33,547 nt of DNA from an uncultured Oscillospiraceae bacterium (GCA_905212515.1 CAJMEU010000007.1:1-33547), one strand, 5' to 3'. Positions 1 through 8,329 are shown, numbered from the stretch's first letter. Translations and numbers: made by a program. The notes: generated from the letters alone by a model not told the origin.

Positions 1-909
1 AGCCAGGAACCCTACGCCGCACATACCTGTGGCCACGAAATCCACACCGCCACCTTATTGGGGGCAGCCAAGATACTGATGGCCCATAAAAATGAGATCA
101 AGGGCCGAATTAAACTGGTTTTTCAGCCTGGCGAGGAGGTTGCCGCCGGGGCCAAGGCTATGGTGGAGGCCGGCGTACTGGACAATGTGGATGCCTGCAT
201 GGCTTTACATACTTTGGTGGCCAATGAAATCCCCACCGGAACCCTAACCTGCGCCCCCGGCCCCAACCTGGCCAGCACGGATCTGTTCCGCATCGAGGTC
301 ACCGGAACGGGCTGCCATGCCCCCCGCCGTCAGACCGGTGTCAATGTAGTCAATATTCTGTGCCACATCCACACGCTGCTCCAGACTATCTGCACCCAAG
401 AGAAGCCCCAGCAGTCTCCGGCTGTGATTACTGTGGGCCATATCGAGGCCGGCTCTGCCCCCAACGTGCTGCCCGGCACCGGCTTTATGGAGGGCACAAT
501 CCGCGCCTTCGACCCCAACGTCCGCAGCATGATCAAGCGTCGCATTGAGGACGGGGCCGCCGGCGCCGCCACGACCCCGCGCGGTGAGGCTAACGCGACC
601 TACTCCTCCGGACTCCCCGCCGTCAGCTGTGACGAGGAGGGGGCCACCTCCATGCTGGGCTATCTGAAAGAGCTGACGGGGGAAGAGCTGGTTCGCGTGC
701 AGCCCCCCCGCATGGCATCTGAGGATTATGCCGAGTTTACGATGCGGGTGCCCGGCGTCTTTGTCCGCCTAAGCTGCGGCTGTCCCGAGGAGGGCTACAC
801 GGTGGATGCCCATAACCCCAAGGTGGTCTTCAACGAGGAGGCAATCCCCGTTGGCGCCGCCGCCTATGCCTACGGCGCCATCCGCTGGCTGGAGTGCCAT
901 CCGGCCTGA
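1..909 (+). CDS. M20 family amidohydrolase (aminoacylase/hippurate hydrolase-like), 5' truncated
   Basis: The reading frame is open from base 1, so the start lies before the window. The first visible residues, HTCGHEIHTATLLGAAKIL, match the conserved metal-binding block of M20 amidohydrolases (HxCGHDxHTA). FQPGEE, with the catalytic Glu and a metal-ligand Glu, follows near base 120. A late block MASEDYAEF (about 712-740) carries another conserved metal-site Glu. The C-terminal HNPKVVFNEEAI block is typical of the family. About 302 residues remain of a usual 390-440. The family hydrolyses N-acyl amino acids and related amides in the cytoplasm. Next to an AbgT transporter and an AbgB homologue, it may serve as the AbgA-like partner, but its motifs fit the general aminoacylase family equally well, so no gene symbol is given. 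Confidence 0.9.
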   Translation, partial: SQEPYAAHTCGHEIHTATLLGAAKILMAHKNEIKGRIKLVFQPGEEVAAGAKAMVEAGVLDNVDACMALHTLVANEIPTGTLTCAPGPNLASTDLFRIEVTGTGCHAPRRQTGVNVVNILCHIHTLLQTICTQEKPQQSPAVITVGHIEAGSAPNVLPGTGFMEGTIRAFDPNVRSMIKRRIEDGAAGAATTPRGEANATYSSGLPAVSCDEEGATSMLGYLKELTGEELVRVQPPRMASEDYAEFTMRVPGVFVRLSCGCPEEGYTVDAHNPKVVFNEEAIPVGAAAYAYGAIRWLECHPA

Positions 910-1139
910 CCGGGAGAACCCAGCGGCTTGACAAGCGCAGGGCCCTGCCTCTGAGGAAGGGGCCACAATCCCCAGCCAGTGTTCCATTAGACCGGGAGAG
1001 ATAAACGAGATTTGCATGCCCCAGCACAGATTCGGGCCGGAATCAGCAGTACCGGCCGCAACACAGTCTTCATATTTTGAGAGGAGGAAATCGGCAGACA
1101 CTGTATGATTGCTTGTCGATGTCTGCCGGACAGAGAAAA
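910..1139 (+). other. Intergenic leader before abgT
   Basis: This 230-base gap has no coding content that I recognise and no clear terminator. A TTGACA at 928-933 has no partner -10 at the right distance. A strong Shine-Dalgarno-like GAGAGGAGG (1079-1087) stands more than 50 bases before the best ATG at 1140 and has no usable start codon 5-10 bases after it. Confidence 0.5.
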
Positions 1140-2720
1140 ATGGAGAATACTACTGTCAAGAAAAAATCCGCATTTATGCGCTTTCTGGGCGGCGTAGAGC
1201 GGGTAGGCAATAAGATGCCCGAGCCTATGACCCTGTTCCTGGTTCTGGCCATTGCTGTTCTGATTATCGCCCACATCGGCTCCCTCTTCGGCTGGAGCGC
1301 CACCGGAGTGATGTATAATGCCGCCTCCGGCGCCGTGGAGGAGCAGACCATCAAGGTTACTTCTCTTCTGACCGGAGAGGGCATCACCTACATGCTGAAC
1401 AACATGGTCAAACTGTTCGTCAACTACTCCGCCCTGGGCATTACCTTGGTGATGTTCTTCGGTATTTCTGTGGCCGATGGCTCCGGTTATCTGGCATTGG
1501 TCATCAAGCGCTTTATACGCGTTACGCCCAGCAAGTTGATTTATCCTGCCATTATTTTCATCGGCGTCTGCAGCAACATCGTCAACGCCACCGCCACCCT
1601 GATTTTGCTGCCCTTAACTGCCATGGTTTTCCTGGCTTATAAGAAGCACCCCATCGCCGGTATGATGATGGCTTTCGCCGCCATTAACTGCGGCCTGACC
1701 GCCAACGTCATGCTGACCAATATAGACGCCCTGATGGGCGGCGCTACCGAGCAGGCGGCCCGGATTCTGGACCCCAGTTACACGGTCCCCATCACCGCCA
1801 ACTGCTACTTCATGATTGCCTCCACCTTCATGATGGCCATCGTCGGAACCGTCATTACCAAGCGGGTCGTCGAGCCCATGCTCGGCCCCTACGATCCTAT
1901 CGCTGCCGGTGTTGACGAGAGTGAAATCAAGGCCCTGGAGGCTGAGGAGACGCCGCAGGAAAAGAAGGCCTTTAAGTGGGCGAACCTGACCCTGCTGGCA
2001 ATGGTCATCGGCCTGGTGGCGGTCTGCGTCCCCGAAAACTCCATCATGCGCAACCCCACCACTGGAAGCCTGATCGATGGCTCCCTGCTGATGAACCAGA
2101 TGGTCATCTTCGTAGCCATCCTGCTCTTTGTCCCCTCTCTGGTCTATGGCCGCATCGCGGGTGTGTTCAAAACCGAGAAGGACGTGCTCAATCAGATTTA
2201 CAAGACCTTTGCCGGCCAGGCATCCTTCATCTGTGTGGCCTTCACGGCAGCCCAATTCCTGGATTGGTTTGCAAAAACCAATCTGGCCAGCTTTGTTTCC
2301 CTGCGGGGCGCCGAGATCCTCAGCAATTTGAATGTCCATTGGGTCCTATTGCTGGTCATCTTTATCATTTTTTGCGCTTTTGTTAACATCTTCATGTTCT
2401 CTGCCACTGCCAAGTGGTTCATGTTCGCCCCTGTATTCGTCCCCATGCTGATGACCATCGGCCTTTCTCCCGAGATCACTCAGCTGGCCTACCGCATTGG
2501 CGACAGCTGCACCAACGCCATTTCCCCCATGTCCCCTTACATCCCCTTCATTATCGCGCTCATGCAGAAGTATAAGAAGGACGCCGGCATGGGTACCCAC
2601 TTTGCCACGCTGGTGCCCTATGCCTTTGGCTTCCTGGTGGCCTGGATCATTTTCTTTGTGATTTATGCCCTGCTGGGTCTGCCCATCGGCCCCGGTATTT
2701 CCAACTTCTGTACGATGTGA
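1140..2720 (+). CDS. abgT: AbgT family transporter (p-aminobenzoyl-glutamate transporter-like)
   Basis: This is a 526-residue multi-spanning membrane protein. The N-terminal block (GGVERVGNKMPEPMTLFLVL) is the signature opening of the AbgT family. The C-terminal NAISPMSPYIPFI block with long hydrophobic spans also fits, and family length is about 510. E. coli AbgT imports p-aminobenzoyl-glutamate, a folate breakdown product; some other members export sulfonamides, so direction is inferred. The ATG at 1140 is chosen because the protein starts there like its relatives. The only ribosome site near it is weak (GGACAGAG), and in-frame TTG 1077 and ATG 1119 are alternatives. It lies between two M20 hydrolases, the classic partners of this transporter. 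Confidence 0.9.
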   Translation: MENTTVKKKSAFMRFLGGVERVGNKMPEPMTLFLVLAIAVLIIAHIGSLFGWSATGVMYNAASGAVEEQTIKVTSLLTGEGITYMLNNMVKLFVNYSALGITLVMFFGISVADGSGYLALVIKRFIRVTPSKLIYPAIIFIGVCSNIVNATATLILLPLTAMVFLAYKKHPIAGMMMAFAAINCGLTANVMLTNIDALMGGATEQAARILDPSYTVPITANCYFMIASTFMMAIVGTVITKRVVEPMLGPYDPIAAGVDESEIKALEAEETPQEKKAFKWANLTLLAMVIGLVAVCVPENSIMRNPTTGSLIDGSLLMNQMVIFVAILLFVPSLVYGRIAGVFKTEKDVLNQIYKTFAGQASFICVAFTAAQFLDWFAKTNLASFVSLRGAEILSNLNVHWVLLLVIFIIFCAFVNIFMFSATAKWFMFAPVFVPMLMTIGLSPEITQLAYRIGDSCTNAISPMSPYIPFIIALMQKYKKDAGMGTHFATLVPYAFGFLVAWIIFFVIYALLGLPIGPGISNFCTM

Positions 2721-2790
2721 TTGCTTCTCGTTTATTGCTCCACAATTCTCCCGGCCTACAAATTCCACCATGGACCGCAGATAACAAAAC

Positions 2791-2816
2791 TAGGGGCGGC
2801 GCCTGCGCCGCCCCTA
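2791..2816 (+). terminator. GC-rich hairpin between abgT and abgB
   Basis: A perfect 11-bp stem (2791-2801 with 2806-2816) has a four-base CCTG loop. No immediate U-tract follows; T-rich bases begin about ten positions later. It may be a weak terminator, or a stabilising hairpin that lowers abgB expression relative to abgT. Confidence 0.6.
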
Positions 2817-2873
2817 TTCTAAATGATTTTTACCTCCGGGTACATTTATTCATGAACGGAAGGAGAACACGCC

Positions 2874-4316
2874 ATGAGCGCGAAAGACGAAATCATAAGC
2901 TCCGTAGACAGCAGAAAAAATCTCTATTTTGAGACTTCTGATCAAATTTGGGAATACGCCGAGCTGGGCCTGCAAGAGCACAAGTCGGCTGCGGCACTGA
3001 TCGATATTTTGAAAAATGAGGGCTTTCAGGTCACCCAGGGGGTGGCCGATCTGCCCACTGCTTTTCTGGCCGAGTTCGGCCAAGGCAAGCCAGTCATTGC
3101 TTATCTGGGTGAGTATGACGCCCTTCCTTGCCTGAGCCAGAAGGCGGATAAGCTGGAGCGCGATCCCGTACAGGAGGGGGCGCCCGGCCATGGCTGCGGC
3201 CATCAGCTTCTGGGTGTGGGTGCTCTGGCCGCCGCGGTGGCCGCCAAGGATTATATGAAGAAGCACGGCCTGCAGGGTACCATCCGGTACTACGGCTGTC
3301 CTGCAGAGGAGGGCGGCTGCGGCAAGGGTTTCATGGTCCGGGATGGCCTGTTCCAGGATGTAGACGCCGCCTTTACCTGGCATCCGGCTATTGCCTACGC
3401 CCCCTGGGTGCTGTCTGCCCTATCCGCTTTGAGTATCAACTTTCATTTCACGGGAAAAGCAGCCCACGCCGGCGCGGCTCCGCATCTGGGCCGAAGCGCC
3501 CTGGATGCCTGTGAACTGATGAATGTGGGCGTCAACTATCTCCGCGAGCACGTTCCCGAGGAGGTGCGCATCCATTACGCCTATCTGGATGCAGGCGGGC
3601 CGGCAGCCAACGTGGTGCAGAGCCGCGCTACCCTCCAGTATATCGTCCGGGCCAAGAAACTCCAGACTGCCCTGGAAGTGATTGAGCGCGTCAAGAACGT
3701 AGCACGGGGTGCGGCCATGATGACGGACACGCAGATGGAATGTAAGGAAAAGGCATGTTTTGCCGACTTTGTGCCTAACCGTGTGTTGAGCAAGGTTCTG
3801 GGTGAGGCTATGGAGGAATTGGGCGCGCCGCAGTATGATGCCGAGGATTACGCCTATGCCCAGCAGATCCGCGATGTGATCAAGCCCTCCTATAGCGCCA
3901 TCGACCACCGGGAAACCGGCATGTCCAAGGCGGAGGCGACCCATTTCTATGAAACACATCCCATTTATGACCGGGTGACCCCTTATTTTGAAACGGATGA
4001 GTATATGTCCGCTTCTACGGACGTGGGAGATGTGAGCCAGGTCATCCCCACGGCTCAGCTCCGCACGCCCTGTTTTGCCATCGGCACACCGGGGCATTCC
4101 TGGCAGATCGTGACCCAAGGGAAATCGTCTATTGCCCACAAGAGTATTTTGATCACCGGAAAAACCTTGGCGCTGGCTGGGATCAAGGTGCTTGAGGATG
4201 ATTCCGGGAACATCCTGGGCCAAGCCAAGGCGGAACTGATGTCCAAGACCGGAGGCAAATATGTTTCCCCCTTCCCGGAAGGGATGACGCCTCAGGATGT
4301 GCTGGATGCAACGTAA
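2874..4316 (+). CDS. abgB: AbgB-like M20 amidohydrolase (p-aminobenzoyl-glutamate hydrolase subunit B)
   Basis: The 480-residue length is almost the same as E. coli AbgB (481), and recalled family blocks line up along the whole chain. They are FGQGKPVIAYLGEYDAL near residue 65, GHGCGHQLLG near 102, YYGCPAEEGGCGKGFMVRDG near 141, PHLGRSALDA near 203, STDVGDVS near 383 and IGTPGHSWQ near 401. His, Asp and Glu residues in these blocks build the two-metal site. The enzyme is expected to cleave p-aminobenzoyl-glutamate into p-aminobenzoate and glutamate in the cytoplasm, with an AbgA-type partner. Start ATG 2874 follows AGGAG at 2861-2865. Gene order here is M20, abgT, abgB, unlike the abgA-abgB-abgT order of E. 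coli. Confidence 0.93.
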   Translation: MSAKDEIISSVDSRKNLYFETSDQIWEYAELGLQEHKSAAALIDILKNEGFQVTQGVADLPTAFLAEFGQGKPVIAYLGEYDALPCLSQKADKLERDPVQEGAPGHGCGHQLLGVGALAAAVAAKDYMKKHGLQGTIRYYGCPAEEGGCGKGFMVRDGLFQDVDAAFTWHPAIAYAPWVLSALSALSINFHFTGKAAHAGAAPHLGRSALDACELMNVGVNYLREHVPEEVRIHYAYLDAGGPAANVVQSRATLQYIVRAKKLQTALEVIERVKNVARGAAMMTDTQMECKEKACFADFVPNRVLSKVLGEAMEELGAPQYDAEDYAYAQQIRDVIKPSYSAIDHRETGMSKAEATHFYETHPIYDRVTPYFETDEYMSASTDVGDVSQVIPTAQLRTPCFAIGTPGHSWQIVTQGKSSIAHKSILITGKTLALAGIKVLEDDSGNILGQAKAELMSKTGGKYVSPFPEGMTPQDVLDAT

Positions 4317-4389
4317 AAGGCGGACCGGCAGGTTCGCAGGAAAAGTATAGGCGTAGTAAGAGGCTACGTATCATTGGGAGGAAAACACC

Positions 4390-5262
4390 ATGCAGAACGA
4401 CAAGGTCTATCGGGCGGTCAAGCCCTACCTCCATATCACGGTCGCGGCTGCCATTTTCGGTTTCGGCTTTAACTGGTGCTATGTGCCCAACCACATCAGC
4501 ATGGGCGGGATCACTGGCGTTGGTCAGGTCATACACGCCATCATCCCCGCCATCCCTGTCGGCACCGCCGCCATCATTCTGAATATCCCCTTGTTCCTGC
4601 TTGGCTGGAAATACCTAGGGGGGCGGCTGCTGGCCACCTCCCTCTACGCCATGGCCGCTACCTCCCTGAGCGTAGACATTGTCGGCGCGTTCTTCACCTT
4701 CGCCCCCATGGACCCCACCCTGGCCGCTGTCTTCGGGGGCGTTTGCGTTGGCATGACCATCGGCATCGTTCTGAACCAGGGGGCAACCACTGGGGGCACA
4801 GACCTGCTTGCCCGACTGCTGAAATTGAAGTTTGGTTACCTGCCCATGGGTAAGCTGCTGCTGGCAGTGGATCTGGCGGTTATCTCCATCGGGGCCCTGA
4901 CCTTCCGGCGGCTGGACAGTGCCCTGTACGGGATCATCGCCCTATACCTGTCCTCCACCCTCATCGATAAAATGCTGTACGGCACGGACAGGGGCAAGGT
5001 GGCCTATATTATCACAGAGCGGCCAGGGCCTATGCTGGACAGCTTGGTCCACCAGCTCGATCGGGGCGTGACCATTCTCAACGGAAAAGGCGGCTGGAGC
5101 GGAGAAGAGAAGCAAGTTTTCATGTGTGCCTTTAAACAGCGTCAAATCGTGACAGTAAAACAGCAGGTGAAAATGGTCGATCCGGACGCTTTCCTCATCG
5201 TCTACGATGCCTGTGAGATCCTGGGCCACGGTTTTCGCCGCTACAAGGAAAATGACATATAA
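4390..5262 (+). CDS. YitT family membrane protein with DUF2179 domain
   Basis: A 290-residue protein begins with five or so hydrophobic spans (residues ~15-200) containing the family blocks NWCYVPNHISMGGITGVGQ and GGTDLLARLL. A soluble C-terminal DUF2179 domain (about 205-285, GKVAYIITERPGPML onward) follows. This is the standard architecture of the YitT/YpjC/YqfU family. The family's transported substrate is not established and I do not assign one. ATG 4390 has GGGAGG at 4376-4381. It lies 73 bases after abgB, in the same direction, so it could be co-transcribed, but a functional link to folate scavenging is only positional. Confidence 0.9.
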   Translation: MQNDKVYRAVKPYLHITVAAAIFGFGFNWCYVPNHISMGGITGVGQVIHAIIPAIPVGTAAIILNIPLFLLGWKYLGGRLLATSLYAMAATSLSVDIVGAFFTFAPMDPTLAAVFGGVCVGMTIGIVLNQGATTGGTDLLARLLKLKFGYLPMGKLLLAVDLAVISIGALTFRRLDSALYGIIALYLSSTLIDKMLYGTDRGKVAYIITERPGPMLDSLVHQLDRGVTILNGKGGWSGEEKQVFMCAFKQRQIVTVKQQVKMVDPDAFLIVYDACEILGHGFRRYKENDI

Positions 5263-5263
5263 A

Positions 5264-5422
5264 ATGGCGTCAAATAAATCAGTGCGCTGCCATCTGCGCC
5301 TGATTGAACCGGCCAAGGAAAATGGTCTCGATCCCTTTCAGTGCCTGCCCCATATTTTCTCCGTCGCCACGGTACCGAACAAAAAGACCGGACGGGAGGA
5401 AGCGATTCCAACATGGATATAA
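5264..5422 (+). pseudogene. IS66-family transposase C-terminal remnant
   Basis: The frame 5207-5422 translates, from about 5264, to a stretch containing LIEPAKENGLDPFQCLPHIF. This closely resembles the C-terminal block of IS66 transposases (typically S/LIETAKENGLDPYRYLxxLF). Nothing of the catalytic core lies upstream, because the YitT gene occupies that DNA in another frame. It is therefore a dead fragment of about 50 codons ending at a stop at 5420-5422. No IS66 terminal repeat or companion tnpA/tnpB gene was recognised. Confidence 0.72.
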
Positions 5423-5540
5423 AGCGAAGCCCAGGAACTGTGAGCTTCTGACCTTAAGGGGATGGTTGTTCATCCACACTTTTGCTTTCACCGCCTCTAT
5501 ATCTGAAGTTTCCCCGGAAGCTGTTCCTCCCAAAAAGCAG
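5423..5540. other. Non-coding remnant between IS66 scar and terminator
   Basis: Together with the scar, the gap from 5263 to the next gene is about 365 bases. Past the transposase stop I see no coding sequence. There is a short GGATG/CATCC inverted repeat near 5460-5475 and lower GC than the DNA to the right. Confidence 0.4.
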
Positions 5541-5572
5541 AAAGGCGCCCGCCTCGACGGAGCGCCTTTTTT
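5541..5572 (+). terminator. Intrinsic terminator before the RNA methyltransferase operon
   Basis: An 8-bp stem AAAGGCGC/GCGCCTTT (5541-5548 with 5562-5569) is extended by an inner CCG/CGG pairing and followed by six T residues (5567-5572). It would end transcription coming from the abg/YitT side. Confidence 0.8.
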
Positions 5573-5582
5573 GTGATATAAT
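5554..5582 (+). promoter_or_regulatory. Sigma-A promoter with extended -10, overlapping the terminator
   Basis: TATAAT at 5577-5582 is preceded by TGA, giving an extended -10 (TGnTATAAT). At 17 bases spacing the -35 is TCGACG (5554-5559), which matches four of six consensus positions. The -35 lies inside the loop and right arm of the terminator hairpin. The predicted transcript would start near 5589, about 40 bases before the gene. Confidence 0.75.
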
Positions 5583-5627
5583 ACCCCTGTACACCGATGC
5601 TATTACAGGGAAATGAGGAAGAAAAAT

Positions 5628-6737
5628 TTGACTTATCATATGATCGCCCCGTGCTATTTCGGCACCGAGAGCGCGGCCGCCTTTGACTTCAAGCGTGCGG
5701 GTGCGCAGAATGTGGCCGTCACGGACGGCCGCGTGGCCTTTGACGGCAATGAGGATGTGCTGGCTGCCGCCAATTTGTGGAGCCGCTGTGCCGAGCGCGT
5801 GCTGATCCTGTTGGCCACGGCCGCCGTCACCACATTCGACGAGCTGTTCGACGCCGTTTCGGCCGTGCCCTGGGAGGAGTTTATCCCGGCGGACGGCGCG
5901 TTTCCCGTGAAGGGGTCCAGTTTGTCCAGCCAGCTGTCCAGCGTGCCGGCCTGCCAAAGCATTGTGAAAAAGGCCGTGGTGGAGCGGCTGAAGCGGGGCC
6001 ACAAAACGGCCCTCCTGCCCGAGACGGGCGCGCTGTACAAGGTGCGCTTCTCCATCCGCAAAAATGTGGCCGAGATCATGCTGGACACCTCCGGCGACGG
6101 GCTGCACAAACGCGGCTACCGCCGCAACGCCACACTGGCGCCCATCAAAGAGACGCTGGCTGCCGCCATGATCGACCTGGGCCGCATTTACCCGGACACC
6201 CGCGCCGAGGACCCGTTCTGCGGCAGCGGCACGCTGATCATCGAAGCGGCCCTGAAGGCGGCCAACATCGCGCCCGGCCTGCGCCGGCGTTTCGCGGCCG
6301 AGCAGTATGCGTTCATCCCCGCCGAGGCATGGCGCCGCCAGCGGCAGAAGGCGCTGGATGAGGTGCGGCGCGACTGCACCTTCCAGGGCGTTGGCTGCGA
6401 CGTCGATCCTGCCGCCATCGCTGTGGCCCAGGCCAACGCAAAAAAGGCCGGCGTGGAAAAGCTGTGCAGTTTCAGCGTGGCCGACGTGGCGGATTTCGCG
6501 CCGCAGCCCGGCGCCATGGTGTTTACCAACCCGCCCTACGGCGAGCGCTTGGGCGATCTGGCCGGCGCGGCCAGGCTGGAGCAGACCCTGGGCCGCCGCC
6601 TGCGGGAATACCCGGTGCGCGGGGCCTATATCATCACCGCCGACGCCCAGTTCGAACAAAACTTCGGCCGCAAGGCCAAGCGCCGGCGCAAGCTGTACAA
6701 CGGCATGATCCCGTGCCAGGTGTACATGTACTTTTAA
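5628..6737 (+). CDS. THUMP domain class I SAM-dependent RNA methyltransferase (RlmL/YpsC-like)
   Basis: A 369-residue protein. An N-terminal ferredoxin-like/THUMP region spans about residues 40-155. The UPF0020 methyltransferase domain follows, with SAM-binding motif DPFCGSGTLIIEAAL near residue 194 and catalytic NPPYGERL near 300. The NPPY signature indicates N-methylation of a base amine, in this family usually a guanine N2 of 23S rRNA or tRNA; the exact target is not shown here. I chose TTG 5628 because AGGAAG (5616-5621) sits six bases upstream and relatives begin close to the following YxMIAPCxFG block. In-frame ATG 5613 has little ribosome-site support. It is the first gene of a four-gene operon, 13 bases before the next. 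Confidence 0.92.
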   Translation: MTYHMIAPCYFGTESAAAFDFKRAGAQNVAVTDGRVAFDGNEDVLAAANLWSRCAERVLILLATAAVTTFDELFDAVSAVPWEEFIPADGAFPVKGSSLSSQLSSVPACQSIVKKAVVERLKRGHKTALLPETGALYKVRFSIRKNVAEIMLDTSGDGLHKRGYRRNATLAPIKETLAAAMIDLGRIYPDTRAEDPFCGSGTLIIEAALKAANIAPGLRRRFAAEQYAFIPAEAWRRQRQKALDEVRRDCTFQGVGCDVDPAAIAVAQANAKKAGVEKLCSFSVADVADFAPQPGAMVFTNPPYGERLGDLAGAARLEQTLGRRLREYPVRGAYIITADAQFEQNFGRKAKRRRKLYNGMIPCQVYMYF

Positions 6738-6750
6738 GGAGGGGAAGAAG

Positions 6751-7494
6751 ATGGCCAATTACTGCATTTACTGCGGCGCGCCGCTGCCCGAAGGGGCGGG
6801 GGAGTGCCCCCAGTGCGGCCGGGAAGTAACGGACCTGGGCATGGGCCCTGCCGCGTCCCCTCAGCCTGCGGAGCTTATGCCGCACGGGGAACAAGAGGCC
6901 CTGCCGGCAGCCGCACAGGACGCCGCCCCTTCGCCGCAGCCCGAACTGGTGCTGAACGACGACGAGGAGCCGGTGCTGGGCGGGAAAGCCGTGCCCGCGG
7001 GCGAACCGGCGCAGCCCCAAACGCCCGAAGGGCCCCCACAGCCGACGGCGGGCGCCCTGGACCCTTTGAACGACACCATATTGCTGGGCGGCAGCGCCCC
7101 GCGGCCGGACGGCGGCCCAAGCGCCCCGCGGCCCCCGGTGACGCCCCATTATCAGCCCGTGGGCGGCCCCCGGCAGCCCAGGCGGCAGGGGGAGGGCGAC
7201 GGGCCGGCTTATGCGCGCGGCGCGTTGCCGCTGGGCGGCCAGCCTGCGCAGGAACTCACGCTGGGCACGGCGGTGGGGATGCTGCTGGTGTCCCTCATCC
7301 CCATCGTCAGCTGGGTGCTGCTGGTGATCTGGTCTTTCGACCACGGCGAGGCCCCCTCCCGGCGCAACCTGGCCCGGGCACTGCTCATCTTTAAAGGCGT
7401 CCAATTGGTGCTGCTGGGCATCGGCCTTGGCTTGCTGCGGGGCCTGCTGTATTTCGCACAGGAAATGCAGTATATCTTCCGCTACTTCTCTTGA
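6751..7494 (+). CDS. Zinc-ribbon membrane protein with disordered linker
   Basis: The 247-residue protein starts with a zinc ribbon: CIYC near residue 5 and CPQC near residue 20, two CxxC knuckles about 13 residues apart. A long Pro/Ala/Gly-rich, probably unstructured stretch follows (about 28-165). Two hydrophobic spans lie in the last third (about 173-195 and 213-238), with a short turn between them. The ribbon is therefore probably cytoplasmic and tethered. Such proteins are common in Firmicutes but have no agreed function. Start ATG 6751 follows AGGAGG with good spacing. It lies between two methyltransferase genes in one operon, with the next start 14 bases after its stop. Confidence 0.85.
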   Translation: MANYCIYCGAPLPEGAGECPQCGREVTDLGMGPAASPQPAELMPHGEQEALPAAAQDAAPSPQPELVLNDDEEPVLGGKAVPAGEPAQPQTPEGPPQPTAGALDPLNDTILLGGSAPRPDGGPSAPRPPVTPHYQPVGGPRQPRRQGEGDGPAYARGALPLGGQPAQELTLGTAVGMLLVSLIPIVSWVLLVIWSFDHGEAPSRRNLARALLIFKGVQLVLLGIGLGLLRGLLYFAQEMQYIFRYFS

Positions 7495-7507
7495 GGCGGA
7501 GAAAGCA

Positions 7508-8308
7508 GTGTGCGGCGCGAAAAAACACACCATCGACCACGGGGCGGCTTTCGACTGGGGCAACGCCTCCGGCGATTACGCCCGCTACCGGGATATTTAT
7601 CCCCGGCAATTTTACGATTATTTGCTGGATAGGGGCCTGTGCACGGCGGGCCAGCGTGTGCTGGATATCGGCACGGGCACCGGCGTACTGCCGCGCAATT
7701 TGTATGCCTATGGTGCCTCCTTCACCGGTTTGGATGCCTCGCCCCAGCAGATCGGCCAGGCGCGGCAATTGGCCCGGGCGGGGGGCATGGACATCGAATT
7801 TTTGTGCTGCCCGGCCGAGGAGGCGGATTTCCCGCCGGCCACGTTCGACACAGTGACGGCCTGCCAATGCTTTGTCTACTTTGACCACACGGTCCTGGCG
7901 CCCCGGGTGGCGGAACTGCTGAAGCCGGGCGGGCGCTTTGCGGTGCTGTACATGGCCTGGCTGCCCGAAGAGGATGCCATTGCGCGGCGCAGCGAAGAGC
8001 TGATGCTGCGCTACAGCCCTCAGTGGACGGGTGGCGGAGAGACGCGCCATCCCATCGCCGTCCCGCCGGTTTATGACGCTTTTTTTGCTGTGGAGTCCAG
8101 CGACGTGTTCGACCTGCGCGTGCCCTTCACCCGCGAGACCTGGAACGGCCGCATCAAAGCCTGCCGGGCCGTGGGGGCGTCGCTGCCGCCGGAACAGGCG
8201 GCCCGGTTTGAGCAAGAGCACAAGGCGATGCTGGAGGAAATGGCGCCCCAGGCCTTCGCGGTGCTGCATTATGCGGCCGTGACGATCCTGCGCAGGAAAG
8301 ATTCATAA
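7508..8308 (+). CDS. Class I SAM-dependent methyltransferase (UbiE/Methyltransf_11-like)
   Basis: A 266-residue protein with the glycine-rich SAM motif VLDIGTGTGVLPRNL near residue 48, acidic GLDASPQQI near 70 and post-motif LLKPGGRFAVLYM near 138. This is the small-molecule methyltransferase fold, as in UbiE and related enzymes. The substrate is unknown. The N-terminal ASGDYARYRDIYP segment resembles many gut Firmicute members of this family. The frame is open further upstream, but GTG 7508 is chosen because GGCGGAG lies 8 bases before it and the earlier codons overlap the membrane protein gene. It sits in the operon that begins with the RNA methyltransferase. Confidence 0.88.
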   Translation: MCGAKKHTIDHGAAFDWGNASGDYARYRDIYPRQFYDYLLDRGLCTAGQRVLDIGTGTGVLPRNLYAYGASFTGLDASPQQIGQARQLARAGGMDIEFLCCPAEEADFPPATFDTVTACQCFVYFDHTVLAPRVAELLKPGGRFAVLYMAWLPEEDAIARRSEELMLRYSPQWTGGGETRHPIAVPPVYDAFFAVESSDVFDLRVPFTRETWNGRIKACRAVGASLPPEQAARFEQEHKAMLEEMAPQAFAVLHYAAVTILRRKDS

Positions 8309-8329
8309 ATTCTCAATGGAGGGATCAGG

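Noticed and set aside
928..956. Promoter from TTGACA at 928-933
   Set aside because: No -10-like hexamer at 16-18 bases; GC-rich instead.
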